This document shows, piece by piece, positions 1 to 7,618 of a DNA stretch of 18,846 nt. How positions within the stretch are numbered: position 1 is the stretch's first letter; each line of letters opens with the position of its first letter. A model generated the notes under the pieces. The model did not search any database. It was not told the origin of the DNA and saw only the letters and a program-made list of their open reading frames with translations. The position numbers and the translations under genes are program-made. This stretch comes from Deltaproteobacteria bacterium (lineage in GTDB: Bacteria; Desulfobacterota; Desulfarculia; Adiutricales; Adiutricaceae), in the NCBI GenBank assembly GCA_031267005.1, contig JAIRZX010000603.1:1-18846 (forward strand), read 5' to 3'.

Positions 1-2
1 AC

Positions 3-710
3 TTCATCCGGCTCGCCGTGGGCATGGACGGACGCGACCCGGATCTGGTGCGCGAGCACGAGAAGGCTTTCGAAGAGTCCCGCGAGATGGGCTACGACCT
101 GAGGCTCCTGTTCCTGGAAGCCGACGACGAAGCCCTGGTCAAGCGCTTTTCCGAGACCCGCCGCACGCACCCGCTTACCTCCGTCGCCGGCAACCTCGCC
201 GCGGCCATCGAGCTGGAGCGCAGGGAGCTCGCGCCATTAAAGGCCATAGCGGCCATGGTCCTGGACACCACGACCATCAAGGCCCCCAAGCTCCGGGACA
301 TGGTGGTCCGCCGCTTCGTGAGCCCCGAAGGCCACCGCCACCTCTCCGTGGAAGTCTTGAGCTTCGGCTTCAAGAACGGCCTCCCGCCCGAAGCGGATCT
401 GATGTTCGACGTGCGGTTCCTGCCGAACCCCTTCTATATCGACAAGCTCCGGAGCCTGGACGGCCGCGACGAGGACGTGCGGGACTACGTCCTTTCCTCC
501 CCCGAGACCCGGGAGTTTCTGGAAAAGCTCCTGGACCTCCTCCAGTTCCTCCTGCCCCTCTACCAGAAGGAGGGCAAGTCCTACCTGACCATTGCCGTGG
601 GATGCACCGGAGGCCAGCACAGGAGCGTGGCTTTGGCCGCGCATATCTGGGAGAAGCTGGGCCAGTACTTCAGCGGGCCGCTGGTCTTGAGGCACAGGGA
701 TATCTCCTAG
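3..710 (+). CDS. rapZ: RNase adapter protein RapZ (5' end missing)
   Basis: RapZ is a nucleotide-binding adapter; in enterobacteria it guides RNase E to a small RNA controlling glucosamine-6-phosphate synthase, and outside them it is often PTS-linked with unclear targets. The reading frame is open to the window edge (first full codon at base 3), so the N-terminal Walker A P-loop lies outside; about 235 residues of the usual ~285 are visible. Family signatures are clear: LLFLEADD followed by RFSETRRTHPL in the kinase-like half, and in the C-terminal RNA-binding half SFGFKNGLP, the DVRFLPNP segment and the near-terminal CTGGQHRSV motif (about bases 602-630). The internal GTG at 18 is not the real start. 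The PTS IIA gene begins 108 bases downstream, the linkage seen in Desulfovibrio-type genomes. No insertion or odd tail is present. Confidence 0.95.
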   Translation, partial: FIRLAVGMDGRDPDLVREHEKAFEESREMGYDLRLLFLEADDEALVKRFSETRRTHPLTSVAGNLAAAIELERRELAPLKAIAAMVLDTTTIKAPKLRDMVVRRFVSPEGHRHLSVEVLSFGFKNGLPPEADLMFDVRFLPNPFYIDKLRSLDGRDEDVRDYVLSSPETREFLEKLLDLLQFLLPLYQKEGKSYLTIAVGCTGGQHRSVALAAHIWEKLGQYFSGPLVLRHRDIS

Positions 711-818
711 CGCGGGATCCCTGTCCCGTAAAGCGCGATCCCGGACGCCGCCGCCGCAGGCCTTTCCCCCGCCCCCCCGTACACGCCCGGAACCTTTCCG
801 GGCGCGCGAGGTGCCCAG

Positions 819-1292
819 ATGATCGAAGTCGTTGTCGTCTGCCACGAGGATCTGGCTTTCAGGTTCCTGGACGTGGCCGAGTTCCTCTTCCGGCGCAAGG
901 AGAGGTGCTGGCCCGTGGGCATCAAGGAGGGGGAGTCGCCCGACACGCACAAGGCCTTGGTCCAGCAGGCCCTGAAGGAGGCCGGCGAGGGCGGCGGCCC
1001 CGTGCTTATACTGACCGACCTGTTCGGCGGCACGGCCTGCAACGTTTCCCTCCCCTACCTCCAGCAGGACAAGGTGGAGGTCCTCTCCGGCATCAACCTC
1101 GCCATGCTCCTGCGCGCCTTCCAGCGCCGCGTGCGCGTTCCCGAGCCCACGCTCTCCGAGCTGGCCTACGACTGCGCGAAGTACGCCTCCGAAGGCATCA
1201 GGATCTGCTCCACGGACATCCGCGTCCGCAACCTGAACCTGGAGGAGGCCGGCCGCAAGGCCTCCGTCAAAAAGAATGCCGCCGGATCCTGA
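819..1292 (+). CDS. PTS mannose-family EIIA component
   Basis: Cytoplasmic phosphocarrier that takes phosphate from HPr onto a histidine and passes it to EIIB. The 157 residues cover one EIIA-Man domain. The N-terminal strand MIEVVVVCH puts the expected active-site His at residue 9, and DLFGGT (67-72) is the family motif around the phosphate-binding loop. Gly-rich and Lys/Glu-rich loops lie between them. The last ~15 residues (RKASVKKNAAGS) are a basic tail. The ATG at 819 is preceded by a GAGGTG ribosome-binding site (808-813). It follows rapZ on the same strand, but the expected partner EIIB starts only after a ~1 kb repeat-filled gap, which is unusual for this operon. Whether it feeds a transporter or is mainly regulatory cannot be told from sequence. 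Confidence 0.93.
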   Translation: MIEVVVVCHEDLAFRFLDVAEFLFRRKERCWPVGIKEGESPDTHKALVQQALKEAGEGGGPVLILTDLFGGTACNVSLPYLQQDKVEVLSGINLAMLLRAFQRRVRVPEPTLSELAYDCAKYASEGIRICSTDIRVRNLNLEEAGRKASVKKNAAGS

Positions 1293-2287
1293 CATACGCC
1301 TCCCGGCATTTGTCCCCTCGCCCGCCTCCCCCCGCCCGGCTGGCTGGCGCGGGCCCGCGAAGCGCCCGCCCCCCGGAAGCCGGGCGCCCGCTAGGACGCC
1401 GTCCCTTCCCGGCGAAGCCCTGCGGGGCGCCGCAAGGCCTCCCAAGCCGTCGCGGACCGCCGGGCCGCGGGAGGCGCCCGCCCGCCCGCCCGAAGGCCGC
1501 GCCGCGCCCGCGCGGCCCGGCGGCGGGGTCAGCCCCCCCCAGCGGCCGGAAGGGGCGCGCCTCGACGCGCGTTCCGCGGCATATCGCGATGCCCGCCCCG
1601 AGGCGCGTCACGATGCACGTTCCAAGGCGCGTCCCGGGGCATGTCCCGATGCGCGTCCCGAGCCGCGTCCCGATGCGCGCCACGACGCGCTTACCGAGGC
1701 GCGCCGCGACGCTTGTTCCGGGGATCGCCACGGCGCGCTTTCCGAGCCATGCCCTGAAACATCCCATGAAGCACGCCCAGGAGCAGGTCCCGATGCATGT
1801 CCCGGCGCGCGTCTCGACGCTCTTTCCGGGGAGCGTAACGAAGCCCGGCCCGATGCCCGTGCCGCCCGGCCGCTGACGGCCAGCTGCCCGCACGCGCGCA
1901 AACCCCCGGCCCCCCCCGCGCAGGGGAGCGGGGCGGGATTCCGCCGAGCCGCCGCCCGCCTCCCCCTCTGCCGCCGCGCCGCCCCCGTACGCCCCGCGCT
2001 TCCCGCGGCTCCCCCCCAACGCCCCGAGGGAGCGCGGACCGGGCGGGGCCCCGCCCGGACCCTTAGGGCCCTCCCCTTTACCGGCTCCGCGTCCGCCGCG
2101 CGGACCGTCCCCGCCGCCTCCCGGAGGATCCAGCCTTCCGGGGAGGGCCCCGCGGGGGCCCAGTCCCGCGCGGAAAGCCCGGCGAGGTTCCAGTCCCGCG
2201 CGGAGGGCCCCGAGAGGCCCGCCCCCCTTGCCGAGGGCAGGCCCCGGGGCCGGGCCGGATCCCGGCGAAAGCCCGGAGTGTTGTGAG
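1293..2287. other. 995-base GC-rich gap within the PTS gene group
   Basis: No recognisable gene. It holds a 12-bp tandem array (1561-1860) and a shorter repeat in which CCAGTCCCGCGCGGA occurs at 2160-2174 and 2190-2204 (period 30). Stop codons are so rare here that several frames on both strands stay open for 1 kb, so an open frame alone is weak evidence. One plus-strand frame (ATG 1276 to TGA 2286) spans exactly from the end of EIIA to one base before the EIIB start and would encode a Pro/Ala/Arg/Ser-rich disordered protein of 336 residues. I see no domain in it. Confidence 0.6.
1561..1860. repeat. 12-bp tandem array, 25 units in perfect phase
   Basis: The 300 bases divide without any indel into 25 units of 12 bp with consensus CCCGATGCGCGT. 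By position, base 4 is G in 24 of 25 units, base 3 is C and base 8 is C in 22, and base 7 is G in 22, while bases 6 and 9 are nearly free. Read from the unit start on the plus strand this gives a tetrapeptide Pro-[Asp/Glu]-Ala-Arg with variable wobble positions. The preceding 12 bases (1549-1560) may be a further worn unit. The array lies between PTS IIA and IIB. Confidence 0.9.
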
Positions 2288-2818
2288 ATGCCGGTCGTCC
2301 TCGCGCGCGTTGACCAGCGCTTCATACACGGCCAGATCCTGGCCTCGGGGGCCCTCGCCAGAAGGAGGGTGAACGGGGTCATCGTCGCCGACAAGGCCCT
2401 GTGCGGGAACGAGACGGTCAAGCGCATATACGACCGGGCCCTCACGATGGCCGATCCCCCCATCAAGAACGGGGCCCTCTACGTGGACCCCTCCGGGATG
2501 AGAGTGCTGCTCGACGGCAAGGACGCCCGCGGCAAGAGGTACCTGGCCTTGTTCGGGGACATGGCTGCGGTGCTGGCGGCGCTCGACGGCGGCGCGTCCT
2601 TCGACAGCCTGAACCTGGGGAACTTCTGCTCCTCGTCGGAGGACAAGATCGAACTCTACCAGGGGTTCCTCGCCGGCGCCGCGGAAATCCGCGAGCTGGA
2701 CGAAATAGCGTCGAGGGTGAGGCGTATCTATTTCGGGCCCCTCGACGAGCCGGACACGTGCTACCGCCCGTGCGCCCCGGCGGGCGGCTCGATCCCCGCC
2801 GGCCGCCGGGGCGCGTAG
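2288..2818 (+). CDS. PTS mannose-family EIIB component
   Basis: Phosphocarrier that receives phosphate from EIIA on a histidine and transfers it to sugar carried by EIIC/EIID. The hallmark LARVDQRFIHGQ is at residues 5-16, with the phosphorylatable His at 14; the segments VNGVIVADK, SFDSLNLGN and KIELYQGF match the family fold. The ATG at 2288 is chosen over an upstream in-frame ATG at 2228 because EIIB proteins start at this strand and GGAG lies 9 bases upstream (2275-2278). It has 176 residues, slightly long; the last ~18 (RPCAPAGGSIPAGRRGA region) are a Pro/Gly/Arg tail not typical of the family. Its TAG is immediately followed by the EIIC ATG, so translation of the two is probably coupled. 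Confidence 0.92.
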   Translation: MPVVLARVDQRFIHGQILASGALARRRVNGVIVADKALCGNETVKRIYDRALTMADPPIKNGALYVDPSGMRVLLDGKDARGKRYLALFGDMAAVLAALDGGASFDSLNLGNFCSSSEDKIELYQGFLAGAAEIRELDEIASRVRRIYFGPLDEPDTCYRPCAPAGGSIPAGRRGA

Positions 2819-3610
2819 ATGCTCGCGGCGCTCGCCATGCCGCTTCTGGCCGCGGCCTTCCTGAGCCTCGACAGGAGGGCCTTCATGCAGACTATGCTGG
2901 GAAGGCCCCTCGTTACCGGCGCGCTGGTGGGCCTCTGCGTCTCCGAGCCCCTTGCCGGGCTGTCGCTCGGGCTGTGGACCGAGCTCCTCTGGCTTTGGAA
3001 GCTTACCTCGGGGGGCTACTACACGCCTAACACCCCCCTCGCGCTCTCGGCGGTGATAATCGCCCTCTTCGGGGCCGGCGCGCCGGGCCCGGCCGACTGG
3101 CAGGCCCGCGCCGTGCTGGGCTTCGCGATGGTGCCGTGCCTGGCGCACGGGCTCATCCGCGTGGACGTGGCCCTCCGGAGGCTCGCGGGGGCCCGCTCGG
3201 AAAGGCTGAGGAGGCTCATGGCCCGCATGGAGGCCGGGCATGACGGCCAGGGGTGCGAGCTGGGGGACGGCCCCGACTGGATGGGCCTGGAGAACGCCCG
3301 GTCCTTAGCCCCCAAGGCCTTCCGCAGGGCGGCCTTGGCCGGCGTCCCGGAGACCTTCCTCGCGTCCGTGGCGGCCCTGGCAGTCATGATCCCCCTCGCG
3401 AGGCTCGCCGCCACGGCGCTGGCGGCCGGGCTCCCCGACGCGTTCTGGGGGCCCGTGGCCGCCTTCGCGCCCTACGCCCCGGCGGCGGGCCTCCTGGGGA
3501 TAGCTTCGTCCCTGTCCAGGCCCTATCTGGCCCCCTACGTGCTCGGGGCGCTGTGCACCCTCCTGGCCCTGGCCGTTTCGCGGGCGCTGGGCGGGGTCGC
3601 CCTCCCGTGA
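2819..3610 (+). CDS. PTS mannose-family EIIC membrane component
   Basis: Integral membrane half of a mannose-type PTS permease. Early segments match EIIC proteins: LDRRAFMQTMLGRPLVTGALVGL, split by the conserved Arg/Pro, then GLSLGLWTELLWLW and a Gly-Gly-Tyr-Tyr stretch followed by Pro-Asn-Thr-Pro. Several hydrophobic helices are visible in the first 110 residues and after residue 180, separated by a charged loop (about 120-170, including LRRLMARMEAGHDGQG). It has 263 residues, a normal length. The start abuts the EIIB stop. EIIC normally needs EIID, usually the next gene; here an unrelated acetyltransferase follows, so EIID is elsewhere or lost. A stable GC hairpin (3626-3643) lies just after the stop. 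Confidence 0.88.
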   Translation: MLAALAMPLLAAAFLSLDRRAFMQTMLGRPLVTGALVGLCVSEPLAGLSLGLWTELLWLWKLTSGGYYTPNTPLALSAVIIALFGAGAPGPADWQARAVLGFAMVPCLAHGLIRVDVALRRLAGARSERLRRLMARMEAGHDGQGCELGDGPDWMGLENARSLAPKAFRRAALAGVPETFLASVAALAVMIPLARLAATALAAGLPDAFWGPVAAFAPYAPAAGLLGIASSLSRPYLAPYVLGALCTLLALAVSRALGGVALP

Positions 3611-3625
3611 AGGCGCCCGGCCCGA

Positions 3626-3643
3626 CGGCCCCTTCCGGGGCCG
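3626..3643 (+). terminator. Possible hairpin terminator after the PTS genes
   Basis: A perfect 7-bp stem, CGGCCCC with GGGGCCG around a TTCC loop, lies 16 bases after the EIIC stop, followed by a second GC inverted repeat (CCGCC/GGCGG). There is no T-run, so intrinsic termination is unproven. In DNA this GC-rich, hairpins also occur by chance. Confidence 0.3.
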
Positions 3644-3732
3644 CCCCGCCTCGGGCGGGCGCTCCCGGCGCGGCCGCGGCGCCCCTCCAGGTTCCGGAAG
3701 GCTTCAGGGAAAACGCCCGGACGCACGCTGGC

Positions 3733-3762
3733 TATCATTTTCCTTACAAGCTTTGCTATTAT
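3733..3762 (+). promoter_or_regulatory. AT-rich promoter-like segment before rimI
   Basis: A sharp AT-rich island in GC-rich surroundings contains two -10-like hexamers, TATCAT (3733-3738) and TATTAT (3757-3762, overlapping the start codon). Both sit in a GCTAT context resembling the GGCTATAAT of the strong promoter at 15405-15434. No good -35 box is seen. If TATCAT is used, the transcript would begin near 3745 and have a leader of only about 16 bases, which fits the missing ribosome-binding site of rimI. Confidence 0.4.
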
Positions 3763-4363
3763 GGCCGATGACCGCCTAAGGCTCTTGACGCCGGAAGACC
3801 TCCCCGGAATCCTCTCCATAGAGAAAGCTTCGTTCCAGGACGCGCGATGGACCGTGGACGACTTCCTGGCCGAAATGGAGAGGCCCTTCTCCTTCGTGCT
3901 GGGGCTCTTCCCCCCGGCAAGGACGCTTCCGGCGGGCTTCGCCCCCCCTCCCGTTCCGGAGCTTTCCGGGCCGGCTCTCCGAAGGCTCCCGGCTTCCGCG
4001 CCCGGAGCGCCCCGGGGGACCCCGGCCCGCCCCCGCGCCCCGTTCCCCCCGAAGCCGCTGGGGGCCTTCGCCGCGTTCTGGATCCTGTACGGGGAGACGC
4101 ACCTCATGCACCTCGCGGTGGCCCCGGAGCGCCGGAGGGAAGGGCTGGGAAAGGCTGTCCTCCGGGCCGTGCTGGGCTTTTCCGTCGCCAGGGGCTCGGG
4201 GAAGGTGCTTCTGGAGGCCAGCGAGAACAACCCCGCCGCCCTGGCCCTCTACCGCTCGGAGGGGTTCCGGGTCGTCGGGCGGAGGAAGGGCTACTACGAA
4301 AGCGGACGCGCGGACGCGCTCTCTATGACGCTCGATCTGCCGCCCGCCCCCTGCGGCGGCTGA
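3761..4363 (+). CDS. rimI: Ribosomal protein S18-alanine N-acetyltransferase with an inserted Pro-rich loop
   Basis: GNAT enzyme that transfers acetyl from acetyl-CoA to the N-terminal alanine of ribosomal protein S18. The N-terminal part (LRLLTPEDLPGILSIEKASF), the acetyl-CoA loop RREGLG (125-130), Glu152 and Tyr164 with the same 12-residue spacing as the catalytic pair of Salmonella RimI, and the end GFRVVGRRKGYY all match. At 200 residues it is about 50 longer than usual: residues 50-98 (bases 3908-4054) are a Pro/Ala/Arg-rich segment inserted in the turn between two strands of the sheet, ahead of GAFAAFWILYGETH. The frame is intact across it and all motifs survive. The ATG at 3761 has no Shine-Dalgarno sequence, so translation may be nearly leaderless. 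Other GNAT substrates cannot be excluded. Confidence 0.85.
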   Translation: MADDRLRLLTPEDLPGILSIEKASFQDARWTVDDFLAEMERPFSFVLGLFPPARTLPAGFAPPPVPELSGPALRRLPASAPGAPRGTPARPRAPFPPKPLGAFAAFWILYGETHLMHLAVAPERRREGLGKAVLRAVLGFSVARGSGKVLLEASENNPAALALYRSEGFRVVGRRKGYYESGRADALSMTLDLPPAPCGG

Positions 4364-4430
4364 AAGGGCGCCCCGCCTGGGGCCCGACGGCCCCCCGGTT
4401 TGCTGTTTTTTCCGGAGTTAAGGACCGTTT

Positions 4431-5828
4431 ATGGCCGACACGATACTGGTAGTGGACGACGAGAGGGACATCAGGCTCACCCTGGGCGGGCTCCTCGCGG
4501 ACGAGGGCTTCCTGGTGGCCCAGGCCTCCTCCGCGAACGAGGCCCTGGACCGCCTGGACGAGTCGGTGCCCGCGCTGGTGGTGCTGGATCTGTGGATGGG
4601 CGGGTCCGAGGAGGGCTTCTCCGTCCTGTCCCACATCCAGGAAGAGCGGCCCCAGGTGCCGGTGGTGGTGATTTCAGGCCACGGCAACGTGGAGACGGCG
4701 GTCAAGGCGGTCAAAAACGGCGCCTTCGACTTCATTGAGAAGCCCCTCTCGGCGGACAAGCTCCTCCTGACCGTCCAGCGGGCCTTGGACTTCAGGCGGC
4801 TCTCCGAGGAGAACCGGGTGCTCCGCCGCCGGAGCTTCCGCGAGGAGAAGCTTTTCGTGGGGGCCTCGGCGTCCATGAGGGCGCTTTTGAACACCATAGA
4901 GATGGTGGCCCCCACCCCGGCCTCGGTCCTCATCACCGGCGAGAACGGCGTGGGCAAGGAGCTGGTGGCGCAGACCATCCATTCGCTTTCCGACAGGGCT
5001 TCCAGGCCCATGACGGAGCTCAACTGCGCCGCCATCCCCGAGGAGCTCGTGGAAAGCGAGCTCTTCGGCCACGAGAAGGGGGCCTTCACGGGCGCTGACC
5101 GGAGGCGCCAGGGCCGCTTCGACCTGGCCAACCACTCCACGCTCTTCCTGGACGAGATAGGCGACATGTCCCTGAAGACCCAGGCCAAGATCCTCCGGAT
5201 CCTCCAGGAGCAGAAGTTCGAGAGGGTCGGCGGGGCCAAGACCATAAGCGTGGACGTGAGGATCATAGCCGCGAGCAACAAGGACCTGTTAGTCGAGATA
5301 GAGCGCGGGGCCTTCCGCAAGGACCTCTATTACCGCTTGAACGTCGTGCCCCTCCTGGTGCCCCCCCTGCGCGAGCGCCGCGAGGACATCCCCGGGCTGT
5401 CCCAGCTGTTTTTAGGCGCCTGCGTCGAGGCCAACCGCCTGGAGCCCAAGTCCCTTGCCCCCTCCCTCGTGGAGGAACTCCGGAACCGCGAATGGCCGGG
5501 AAACATCCGCGAGCTGAAAAACACAATCGAGCGGCTGGCCATAACCACTCCCGGCCCGGTCATCAGCTCGGACCCCGAGGCCGAGGGCGAGCTCATAAGG
5601 CGCATGACGTCCAGGCCGAAGGACGGGGGCCCCGCCGAGGACTGGCTCGCGCTCCCGTACCGCGAGGCCAAGGCGGAGTTCGAGAAGCGCTACTTCAAGT
5701 TCCAGCTTGACGCCCACGACGGGAACGTCACCAAGACCGCCGAAGCCATAAACCTGGACCGCTCCACGATACACAAGAAGCTAAACGAGCTGGAAATCAA
5801 GACCGACGGCGCCAAGGCGCTCACCTGA
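4431..5828 (+). CDS. Sigma-54-dependent response regulator, NtrX-like
   Basis: Transcription activator with three parts. Receiver domain 1-120: Asp9/Asp10, phospho-acceptor Asp53, Ser82 and Lys104. AAA+ domain about 140-375: Walker A GENGVGKE 170-177, the sigma-54-contacting GAFTGA 217-222, Walker B TLFLDE 237-242, then an arginine-rich PPLRERREDIPGL segment. Fis-type helix-turn-helix at the C-terminus, GNVTKTAEAINLDRSTIHKKL. The DLWM phosphorylation site and the RSTIHKKL helix are nearer to NtrX than to NtrC or AtoC. Its 465 residues are full length. An AAGGA ribosome-binding site lies 6 bases before the ATG. NtrX normally sits beside the kinase NtrY; none is present, so the signal and kinase are unknown. 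A 14-bp triple repeat follows the stop. Confidence 0.9.
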   Translation: MADTILVVDDERDIRLTLGGLLADEGFLVAQASSANEALDRLDESVPALVVLDLWMGGSEEGFSVLSHIQEERPQVPVVVISGHGNVETAVKAVKNGAFDFIEKPLSADKLLLTVQRALDFRRLSEENRVLRRRSFREEKLFVGASASMRALLNTIEMVAPTPASVLITGENGVGKELVAQTIHSLSDRASRPMTELNCAAIPEELVESELFGHEKGAFTGADRRRQGRFDLANHSTLFLDEIGDMSLKTQAKILRILQEQKFERVGGAKTISVDVRIIAASNKDLLVEIERGAFRKDLYYRLNVVPLLVPPLRERREDIPGLSQLFLGACVEANRLEPKSLAPSLVEELRNREWPGNIRELKNTIERLAITTPGPVISSDPEAEGELIRRMTSRPKDGGPAEDWLALPYREAKAEFEKRYFKFQLDAHDGNVTKTAEAINLDRSTIHKKLNELEIKTDGAKALT

Positions 5829-5853
5829 AGGCCGGGCGCCGGGAACCCAGCCA

Positions 5854-5895
5854 CGAAAGACCCGGGCCGAAAGTCCAGGGCCGAAAGTCCCGGGC
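5854..5895. repeat. 14-bp tandem repeat, three units
   Basis: Three consecutive 14-bp units, CGAAAGACCCGGGC, CGAAAGTCCAGGGC and CGAAAGTCCCGGGC, lie 25 bases after the ntrX-like stop. The rest of the 247-base gap up to yihY is GC-rich, with no other feature apart from the yihY ribosome-binding site at its end. Confidence 0.85.
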
Positions 5896-6075
5896 GGGAT
5901 ATTTGGCCGCGCCGCCCCGGAGCCGGCGGCCCGGGGAAAAGCCGGGACGGGACGAAGGGGCCGCGGGCCCGTTTGACGTTTACGCCGGCCCGGGCGCTTC
6001 CGCCCCGGCCTTTCGGGCGCCGGGCCGGACGGGCCCGGGACGCTGCAGGCCGAAGCCGCCGGAGGCCCCGTTCCA

Positions 6076-7230
6076 GTGAAGAATCCTTTCCCCGCAATCA
6101 TGGACGTCTACGACCGCCTCGACAGGAGCGGGCTTTTCAACTGGCCCCTGCTCGCGGCGGCGCTCTCGTTCTACACCGCCCTGGCCGCCGTGCCGGTGCT
6201 CGCCATCTGCTTCGCCGTAGCGAGATCCCTCGGCCTGGAGGAGGCGCTCAACAACGCCCTCCGGGACAGCTTCGCCGGCCAGGAGCAGGTGCTGACGATG
6301 CTCACGTCGTTCGCCGAGAACCTCATCCGGAACTTTTCCGGGAGCATCCTGGTCTTCACCGCCCTGGGCTTCATCTTCTGGTCCGTCTACGGCATCCTCT
6401 GGCAGCTGGAAGTCAACTTCTCGCGGATCTTCGGCTACCTGTCGGACCGCCAGGCCATCCGCCGGGCGACGGACTACCTCACGATAATGCTCGTCATCCC
6501 CATCTTCCTCGTGGCGGCCGGGAGCTCGACCATCTTCGTGACCTTCCTTGAAGGCGCCCTGCCCGCCCGCTTCCAGACCCTCGTGAGGCTCCAGCCGCTC
6601 GCCTCCGCCGCCATGAAGGTATTGCCCGTGCTGATCTGGTGGGTGGTGCTAACCTGGCTCTACTCCTACTTCAGCCGCGGCATCGTAAGGTGGAAGGAGA
6701 GGCTCCTGGGGGGCTTCATTGCGGGGCTCATCTTCCAGCTCTTCCAGACCTTCTACCTGAAGATCATAATCGCCGTCACCAGCTACAACGCCATCTACGG
6801 GACCTTCGCGGCCGTGCCGCTGTTCCTCATCTGGCTGTATATCAGCTGGCTCATAGTCATCCTGGGCGGGGAAACGACCAGGAGGCTGACTGACCTCTTC
6901 CTCACCGGGCTCCCGTTCTTCAAGATCCTCGACCCCCTCTCCTTCGAGCGCATGAAGGAGCTGGCCTTGAAGGCCATGGAGCTCACGCTGGAACGTTTCA
7001 AGGAGGGCCCGGGCTCCAAGCCCCTCGGCCTGAACGAGATGGCCAGCAAGCTCAAGTCCCCCGTGCCCTACGTGGGACGGGCCGTAAACAGCCTCATGAA
7101 GTGCGGGCTCCTCACCCGGGTCTCCTCGCCGGACAGCGACAACGGCCCGGAGTTCCTGCCCTCCGCGGACCCGGAGAGCCTGACGCAGGAGCTTATCGGG
7201 CGCAAGCTGGGGGAACTGGACAAGTTCTGA
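6076..7230 (+). CDS. YihY/BrkB family inner-membrane protein with a C-terminal winged-helix-like domain
   Basis: Polytopic membrane protein of the YihY (once misnamed RNase BN) family; the biochemical role is not established. About six hydrophobic helices fill residues 20-280. The conserved core NAIYGTFAAVPLFLIWLYIS, ending in an ILGGE helix, is diagnostic, as is the early AALSFYTALAAVPVL. Residues ~290-384 are soluble; LNEMASKLKSPVPYVGRAV followed by SLMKCGLLTRVS resembles a winged helix, seen in the longer members of this family. The GTG at 6076 is preferred over the in-frame ATG at 6100 because GGAGG (6061-6065) is 10 bases upstream and nothing suitable precedes the ATG. It appears to be a single gene, converging on the DyP peroxidase. 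Confidence 0.9.
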   Translation: MKNPFPAIMDVYDRLDRSGLFNWPLLAAALSFYTALAAVPVLAICFAVARSLGLEEALNNALRDSFAGQEQVLTMLTSFAENLIRNFSGSILVFTALGFIFWSVYGILWQLEVNFSRIFGYLSDRQAIRRATDYLTIMLVIPIFLVAAGSSTIFVTFLEGALPARFQTLVRLQPLASAAMKVLPVLIWWVVLTWLYSYFSRGIVRWKERLLGGFIAGLIFQLFQTFYLKIIIAVTSYNAIYGTFAAVPLFLIWLYISWLIVILGGETTRRLTDLFLTGLPFFKILDPLSFERMKELALKAMELTLERFKEGPGSKPLGLNEMASKLKSPVPYVGRAVNSLMKCGLLTRVSSPDSDNGPEFLPSADPESLTQELIGRKLGELDKF

Positions 7231-7618
7231 CGGCGCTCCCTCGGCTTCCTCCGGGCTCCCCGCCGCCCCCTCCCCCCGAAACCCGCCCCAGCCCGGAAAA
7301 CCCGGAAGCCAAAACGGCCGGGAAGGCCGGGAAGGCCGAACCGGGCGGAAAGCCCCCCCCAAAGCATCCGTCCGCGACGAGGCGGTCCGCTCCCCCCCCT
7401 TCCCCCGCCCGGCCTCCCGGCAACCCGGCAACCCCCGTTCGGGTCCCGGACCGCCTCCCCGCGATAGGATACCCCCCCAAAACGCGACGGCCCCCCGCCG
7501 GGTGAAGCCTCTGGGCTTCCCGGCGGGGGGCATCGGTTTCGGGAAGGCAGGCCGGCGCGGGTCCCACGGGAACCCCGCCCCCGGCGGGGAGGCCCTTTCG
7601 CGCCCCTGGCCCGGCGGG
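7231..7618. other. 388-base convergent intergenic region
   Basis: No gene is visible. It contains a short 9-bp repeat GGCCGGGAA (7316-7324, 7325-7333 and a partial third copy) and a strong hairpin (7491-7530) between the two converging stop codons. Open frames across it are Pro/Arg/Gly-rich with no domain. Confidence 0.6.
7491..7530. terminator. Long hairpin between convergent genes, possible bidirectional terminator
   Basis: An 11-bp outer stem (CCCCCCGCCGG with CCGGCGGGGGG) and a 6-bp inner stem (GAAGCC with GGCTTC) close a TCTG loop, with only a two-base bulge (7502-7503). It lies about 90 bases before the DyP stop and 260 after the YihY stop, where a shared terminator would be expected. 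There is no adjacent T-run on the plus strand; on the minus strand TTTT occurs 8 bases beyond the stem. Termination is an inference. Confidence 0.55.

Noticed and set aside
237..2466. Long minus-strand open frames opposite rapZ, IIA and the repeat gap (e.g. 1267-2466, 237-1445)
   Set aside because: They lie antisense to clear genes or cross GC-rich repeat DNA where stops are rare, and are Gly/Arg/Pro-rich with no domain.
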